64,000 bases of DNA. Source: Aquatica leii (Eukaryota > Arthropoda > Insecta > Coleoptera > Lampyridae). The position numbers and the translations under genes are program-made. Numbering within the stretch: the first letter of the stretch is position 1; every line of letters starts with the position of its first letter. The DNA lies in contig CM069434.1 of the NCBI GenBank assembly GCA_035610365.1, positions 30,218,238-30,282,237 on the forward strand, read 5' to 3'. Below are positions 59,401 through 64,000 of this stretch, piece after piece. The notes beneath the pieces are model-generated. The model saw only the letters and a program-made list of their open reading frames with translations, was not told where the DNA came from and did no database searches.

Positions 59401-60880
59401 TATCATGTAGTACAAATACATAAAAATTACAGTAATTATAATATTTTTTAGATTAGTATGCTTTCAAATAATAAAGTTAATTTTATGTAATGTGTGGACT
59501 TATTTGCATATATCCTCAATCATACTTGTTAACAAAGAAAAGCACTTGATATAAAGACATGTAGGAAGAAATAAAAATAGTAATAAGCAGATGTATAGAC
59601 AAAAAAGGAATTTATTAGGTAGTTCTTGATTTGCAATCTTTTAAACTTTTTTTAATGATTATTTGTTTTATAATTTTAAACAATAAAAATCAACTAATAA
59701 TAATAATAAAACTTTTTAAGTTTTTAAACTAATACACCTACAAATATACTTTTTTTTATAAATCATCGTATTAAACGCTATACAATAAATTATTTCTTAA
59801 AAATTAATTAGACGTATGTATAATAAGTAAACGTTCCATGTAAAGTAAATCAAAGGTTATGTGATGTTTTAAATTTGAATATATAGAAAACAAACTAATA
59901 TATTATATGAAAAGTCGTTCTTTTTATAATCTTGTTATGGTTATGTATGTATACAGGGCAGTTGAACAGTAAATTAGGCAACTCATCTAGTTTTTTGGAA
60001 TGGAATGATCTAATTTTTATTACATTTTTAGAACTGCTATAAGAATTTGTTATAAAACATGATTTTATTTAAGTGTTGATCCAATTTGTAAAAATTTCTT
60101 TTTGTTTCAAAAATATTGAGTTAAATGTTATAGCTTCCTATAAAAATTGTATTTTAAAATACAAATTGCAGAAAGCTGCTATTCAAGCACAAATTTGAAA
60201 CTTGAACAACTAAGCTAGTTAGTGCTTAAAGGGCTTTCTGGAATTAGTGTTTTAACATTGTTTTTTACTTTGCCGTTTTATACCATTTTATACGTTGGTT
60301 GACAAAATTTTGCCTGTCAACATTTTAATTAGTGGTAAAAAAAATAATTTAAAACGACAGTTTTTTTTATTTTGCGTTTCATTTTTAAAAATCAATGTTG
60401 ATGAAAATTTGTCCTTAAACCTTATGCGAATTAGCTCAATTGTTTAAAATACGTTGCTGAATTGACTGCTGCATAAGTTCATATCTCGGTATGAAGAAGA
60501 ATTTTAACTATTTTAAAAGTGGCGTCAGTTAAATAACAAACAAGAAAATTTCAACAACATTTTACTTTCTTAATCTGATCTCTAACCCCCAAAAGTATAA
60601 ACTGTAACACATATCAAAGTACAGTAAATAACACGCACGTTTAAAAAGATCATCTCAAAGTTACACACTAAACAAATCTTAGAAGAATACAATATTCGTA
60701 AGAATTATTCATAAATTTATTCAAGAAGCAAATGATAAAATATAGGTGGAGATAAAAATAAAACTAAATTTTATATATTTATATTACACCTTTGTATGTG
60801 ATAAACTTTTACATTATTATAATAACGGGTTATAATCATGTCTGTATGAGATTCTATCACTGTGTTCATATCAACACTAG
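56476..60880. other. AT-rich sequence, no gene seen
   Basis: More than 4 kb of low-GC sequence. Frames at 57423-57620 and 57663-57863 (minus) are composition artefacts. TATACAGGGCAGTTGAAC (about 59950-59967) resembles the start of a mariner-like terminal repeat but has no partner. A TAA microsatellite lies near 59695-59710. Confidence 0.55.
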
Positions 60881-60955
60881 ATGGATTTAATTAAAAAACC
60901 GGCTATTTTACCGACCGGCAAGGAAATCGGGATTATTTTGCGACCGGTTGGTTAC

Positions 60956-62708
60956 GGGCTCTGTTGGGGATTTCTATATGTTGCTAGTGCCGTAGTCATA
61001 CGACGTAGGCGGAGCTTCGCATATATTCTCGTGTACAGGCAAAGAAAATACAAGATTTGTAGTCGAAAAGAGTGCAGTAGGAATATTTCACACGTTGTTT
61101 GGAATACTAAGAAAACATGAAGCAAAACTCTTTATTTACTTTCGGACGTCTGTTGCAACATTTGATTATTTGCTACTCCGTTTGGAGAATCATATAGCCT
61201 GCCAAGAAACAAATATGAAACAATCGATACCAGCCACAAAAATGATTGCAGTTACAATTAAGTAAGAAATTACACTAAAATGAAATTTTTAGAACTAAAT
61301 ATATTTATATCAAAAACACAGCAAACAAACTAAATCAATGAATGTTTTATTCATATTCAGTATTGCGATAAAGAGATGAATTTGAGTTGGTACCAACTAT
61401 GACTGGGTTGGTGCAAACAAAGGTTGTATCCACTGGTAGCAAAAGTATTTGTGAAAGGAGCACATCATTGCTTATACTTAAAGCATTGTAAACGCTGTAA
61501 AACTTTTAAACGAAATTATCATTTTCGTTCAATTGAACTACAGTCGGCAAAATGAAATCGAAACACAATTTATCTTTACTGCATGTAAGTGTACTGTCTG
61601 GTTGTTCAAAATATTTAATAATTTGGTTTTAATATTGTCTCGACGTTTCTTCTTTGCTTTAGCTCTTTCTTGCAGATAAAGGTTCCGATGCCGCTCGTTT
61701 AGAGCATGGATTAGTAATGGTCAAATTCTGGTCAATTTGAAAATCGCCTTCATCGCTGTTATTATCAACATGATGTTGCTTCATCATTTCTTCGTTTTCT
61801 TCTTGTGTAAGACTGGATATTGCGTTCGACTGTTTTTGCAAGAAATTGCAACTGATGGTAAAAGATATACTTTTTTTTTTATAACCAACACTTGTTATTC
61901 CATTTCTACAGTCAAGTCTTACTTGACGAATGTATTCCACTGCCATCAGAAAATATGTAGAATTAATGCGAAGCAAGATTTACTAAGAATGCCATTTTTG
62001 AAAACTGTTTCTGAGCCATAGATGAGAAACACATTAAAATTATTAAGCCACGTCGAAGTGGTTTATTATTCTACAACTACAAACATTTTTTTCTGTAGTT
62101 TTATTAACAGTTGTGAATACATTATACTATTTTTGATATGTTGACGTGGAAACATATGATAAAAAATGTGATTCCTCCGTATTTCGAGTATCAATATTTT
62201 TTCATACAGAATACATTCACATTCTTTGCAAATACTTGGTCTAAAATGCTTACCACATACAAGAAATTCGGCCCTGTCATATTTTTAAATTAAGTGCTAA
62301 ACTGTTACGTCCATTTATTGGAAACAGCTTAACACGACAACTAAGTGTATTAAATTAACGTTTATCACGTGCCAGGTGTTATGTTGAGTGTAGATTTTGC
62401 ATTTTTAGCAACAAATGGAGATTTTTCAGTCGGTTTAAAAGGTTCATCCCAACTTTGCCTTGGACATTATAAAAGCAAGCTGTATTTTTCACAATTTAGT
62501 AAGGATGAGAAATGATTTTTGTATTGACGATGCGTTAGAAATTGCAGACTTTGAAGACATAACAAGAGAGCGAAATTTGCAAGGAACGAGAACTGGGAAG
62601 GAAATACGAGATTATTTTACACAATTTTTGTCCTATAAACATAGGTCCAATTCGCCAGTTACACAGATACAAGCGTTCAAAGTTTATAAATGCTCACCCA
62701 TTTTTTGA
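60956..62708 (+). mobile_element. PIF/Harbinger transposon remnant
   Basis: The plus-strand N-terminal transposase sequence VGIFHTLFGILRKHEAKLFI (about 61078-61137) continues into FRTSVATFDYLLLRLENHI (about 61142-61198) and QETNMKQSIPATKMIAVTIK. The C-terminal sequence follows after about 1 kb: LSRARCYVECRF-like (about 62360-62400) and IIKASCIFHNLVRMRNDF (about 62466-62520), then an EITGFEDI-like segment and GTRTGKEIRDYFTQF. The catalytic middle is missing. Between them the minus strand (about 61976-61350) has QEENEEMMKQHHVDNNSDEG followed by SKDKLCFDFILPTVVQLN, resembling the MADF/BESS accessory protein of these elements; that part is tentative. The left end may be GGGCTCTGTTGGGG (60956-60969) after TTA. 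The mariner to the right cuts it off. Confidence 0.72.
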
Positions 62709-62761
62709 AAATTATTATTATTGAAAACAGAAAATCGAATTACAAAACAAACAAAAAAAAA

Positions 62762-63826
62762 TCACATCAAATGCTCAAAATGACCTCCTTCGGCATTAAT
62801 ACAACGACGGCTCCGATCTAAAATGGACCGAGTAGCCGCTCGAAGCACCTGCTAGTTGTTCCGTGTTTGTTGACACACATCCAGGATACGCTGTATTAGT
62901 TCAGCTCTGGTATTAACTTTTACCTCGTATACTAAACTTTTCACATGACCCCACAGATAGAAGTCCAAAGGTGTGAGATCGGGCGATCTCGGTGGCCAAG
63001 CATGCGAGCCTCCACGCCCAATCCGCCTGTTGGGGTAAGCAACATTTAGATATTTGGTCACATGCCGACTAAAATGTGGAGGAGCTCCATCATGTTGCAG
63101 AAACATTTGTTGTTTTGTTAGTAAAGGTACTTCTTCCAAAAGCGGTAGCAATTCATTCCGCAAAAAGTTAGCATATGCTTCTCCTGTCAGACGTTTCTCA
63201 AAGAAAAAAGGTCCAATAAGTTGATCGTCAATCATGCCACACTATACGTTAACAGAAAATCTGCGCTGAAAGTTAGTTTCTGTTGTGCCATGTGGATTTT
63301 GATATGACCACAAATGAGAATTACGTGTATTGTTCACTCCATCTCTAGTAAATTGCGCCTCGTCGCTAAATAAAATGAATGGAACTAATTGTGGATTTAG
63401 CTGTAGCCAGTGGCAGAAATTCAACCGGGTAGCAAAATCTCCAGGTTCTAGATGCTGAACCGGTTGTATATGATAGGCATACAAAAACCCATCATGTAAT
63501 GTTTGCCATACTGACATACGGGGGAGTCCCGTTCGAGAAGAAATTCTTCTAGTACTCAACCCTGGACTCTGATCAACCATCTGTAGAATGTTTTCCTGCT
63601 CATTCATATTTAACTGCACAGGACGGTCAGATCGTGTTAAAACTGATGGAAATGAACCATGAGTCCGTACATGTTGAAACACAGAAGAAAAGGTTTGGTG
63701 ATTTGGCACCCTCCTATTGGGAAATCTTCGTTCATATTCCCTAACGGCAGAACTCGCATTTCCATCACAAAATCCATAAATGTAAATGATATCAGCATAC
63801 TCTTCGTTAGAAAAATGAGAAGGCAT
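62762..63826 (-). mobile_element. Tc1/mariner-superfamily transposase (DUF4817 type), full length with two in-frame stops
   Basis: The minus-strand coding region is 355 codons from MPSHFSNEEYADIIYIYGF to GGHFEHLM and stop. Residues 1-60 are a DUF4817-like helix-turn-helix (AVREYERRFPNRRVPNHQTF). Residues 75-125 are a second one (ISSRTGLPRMSVWQTL). The catalytic core contains FSDEAQF (D155), QHDGAPPHFS (D246) and PPRSPDLTPLDFYLWG (D283), with 36 residues between the last two. The length fits the family. Two TAG codons, at codon 195 (63242-63244) and codon 325 (62852-62854), interrupt an otherwise open frame; the first replaces the tryptophan expected in VNVWCG. No frameshift is needed, so the copy is young or only slightly decayed. 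The outer terminal repeats are not identified, and the right end may lie beyond the window. Confidence 0.88.
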
Positions 63827-64000
63827 TTTGCATTTAAATTACACTTCATTTAATAAAATCGACTGTGACATTAGTAGAAAAGAAAGCAATAAATGACATA
63901 TTGTTCGGCTTTTGTTTCCCAGTTGACTAAGAATAATCAATTTTCAAAAAATGTGTGATCAGTTATAAACTTTAAACGCTTGTATCTGTGTAACTATGGC
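63827..64000. other. Flank of the mariner element, no gene seen
   Basis: Probably the 5' untranslated part of the mariner element. No terminal repeat could be matched before the window ends. Confidence 0.4.

Noticed and set aside
60881-61077. First part of a 79-codon plus-strand frame with arginine-rich sequence as an independent gene
   Set aside because: It runs into the PIF/Harbinger N-terminal region and is best explained as the decayed 5' part of that element.
1-64000. CRISPR arrays, bacterial operons or prophage
   Set aside because: No regularly spaced repeats or prokaryotic gene organisation; introns, TATA/Inr promoter and transposon types are eukaryotic.

Overview
This is an AT-rich (roughly three-quarters A+T by eye) eukaryotic window, almost certainly from an insect. 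The only convincing host gene is a three-exon cuticular protein with an RR-1 chitin-binding domain, and insect cuticle genes of this type are restricted to arthropods. The mix of BEL/Pao, Ty3/gypsy, Penelope-like, R1/LOA-like LINE, Transib, PIF/Harbinger, hAT, Crypton and DUF4817-type Tc1/mariner sequences is typical of beetles and other TE-rich insects, but I cannot name the species.

Layout. 1-1.87 kb: AT-rich with no gene. 1.87-4.64 kb: a LINE reverse-transcriptase fragment abuts a truncated Transib transposase. 4.98-6.62 kb: a Penelope-like element on the minus strand, split by a 484-bp solo LTR (5388-5871, GTAT duplicated on both sides) and followed by an inverted copy of its own 3' end. 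7118-13867: a structurally complete BEL/Pao element on the minus strand, with identical 385-bp LTRs and a perfect 5-bp target duplication. 14.9-18.5 kb: a 5'-truncated LINE on the minus strand. 18.5-21.9 kb: no gene. 21.96-30.89 kb: a hAT scrap, then an old gypsy fossil interrupted by a second gypsy element (23577-29563), which itself holds an unidentified 1.8-kb insertion.

31.9-32.5 kb: the cuticular protein gene on the plus strand, with a TATA box and an Inr at canonical spacing. 33201-35393: a hAT element with matching terminal repeats and an 8-bp target duplication. 35.5-37.1 kb: LINE fragments (linker, start of RT, RNase H). 38.65-39.47 kb: PIF/Harbinger fragment. 39.5-41.2 kb: a third gypsy fossil. 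41.2-47.2 kb: no gene, although 45.3-46.9 kb is less AT-rich and could hold host regulatory or 5' exon sequence. 47.2-48.5 kb: hAT-related pieces. 48.46-51.2 kb: an unclassified repeat present in inverted and tandem form, with a core resembling a decayed hammerhead ribozyme. 52.28-55.3 kb: a knot of foldback repeats and a DUF4817-type transposon. 55.5-56.5 kb: a Crypton tyrosine recombinase relic. 56.5-60.9 kb: no gene. 60.96-62.71 kb: PIF/Harbinger remains. 62762-63826: a nearly intact DUF4817-type mariner transposase.

Nothing suggests an operon or cooperating genes. The window is one small structural gene inside layers of transposon insertions. The points most worth following up are the tRNA-Tyr-like segment inside the BEL LTR, the hammerhead-like repeat family at 48.5-51.2 kb, the two repeat units at 52.3-53.4 kb that share both ends but carry different palindromic cores, and the Crypton.
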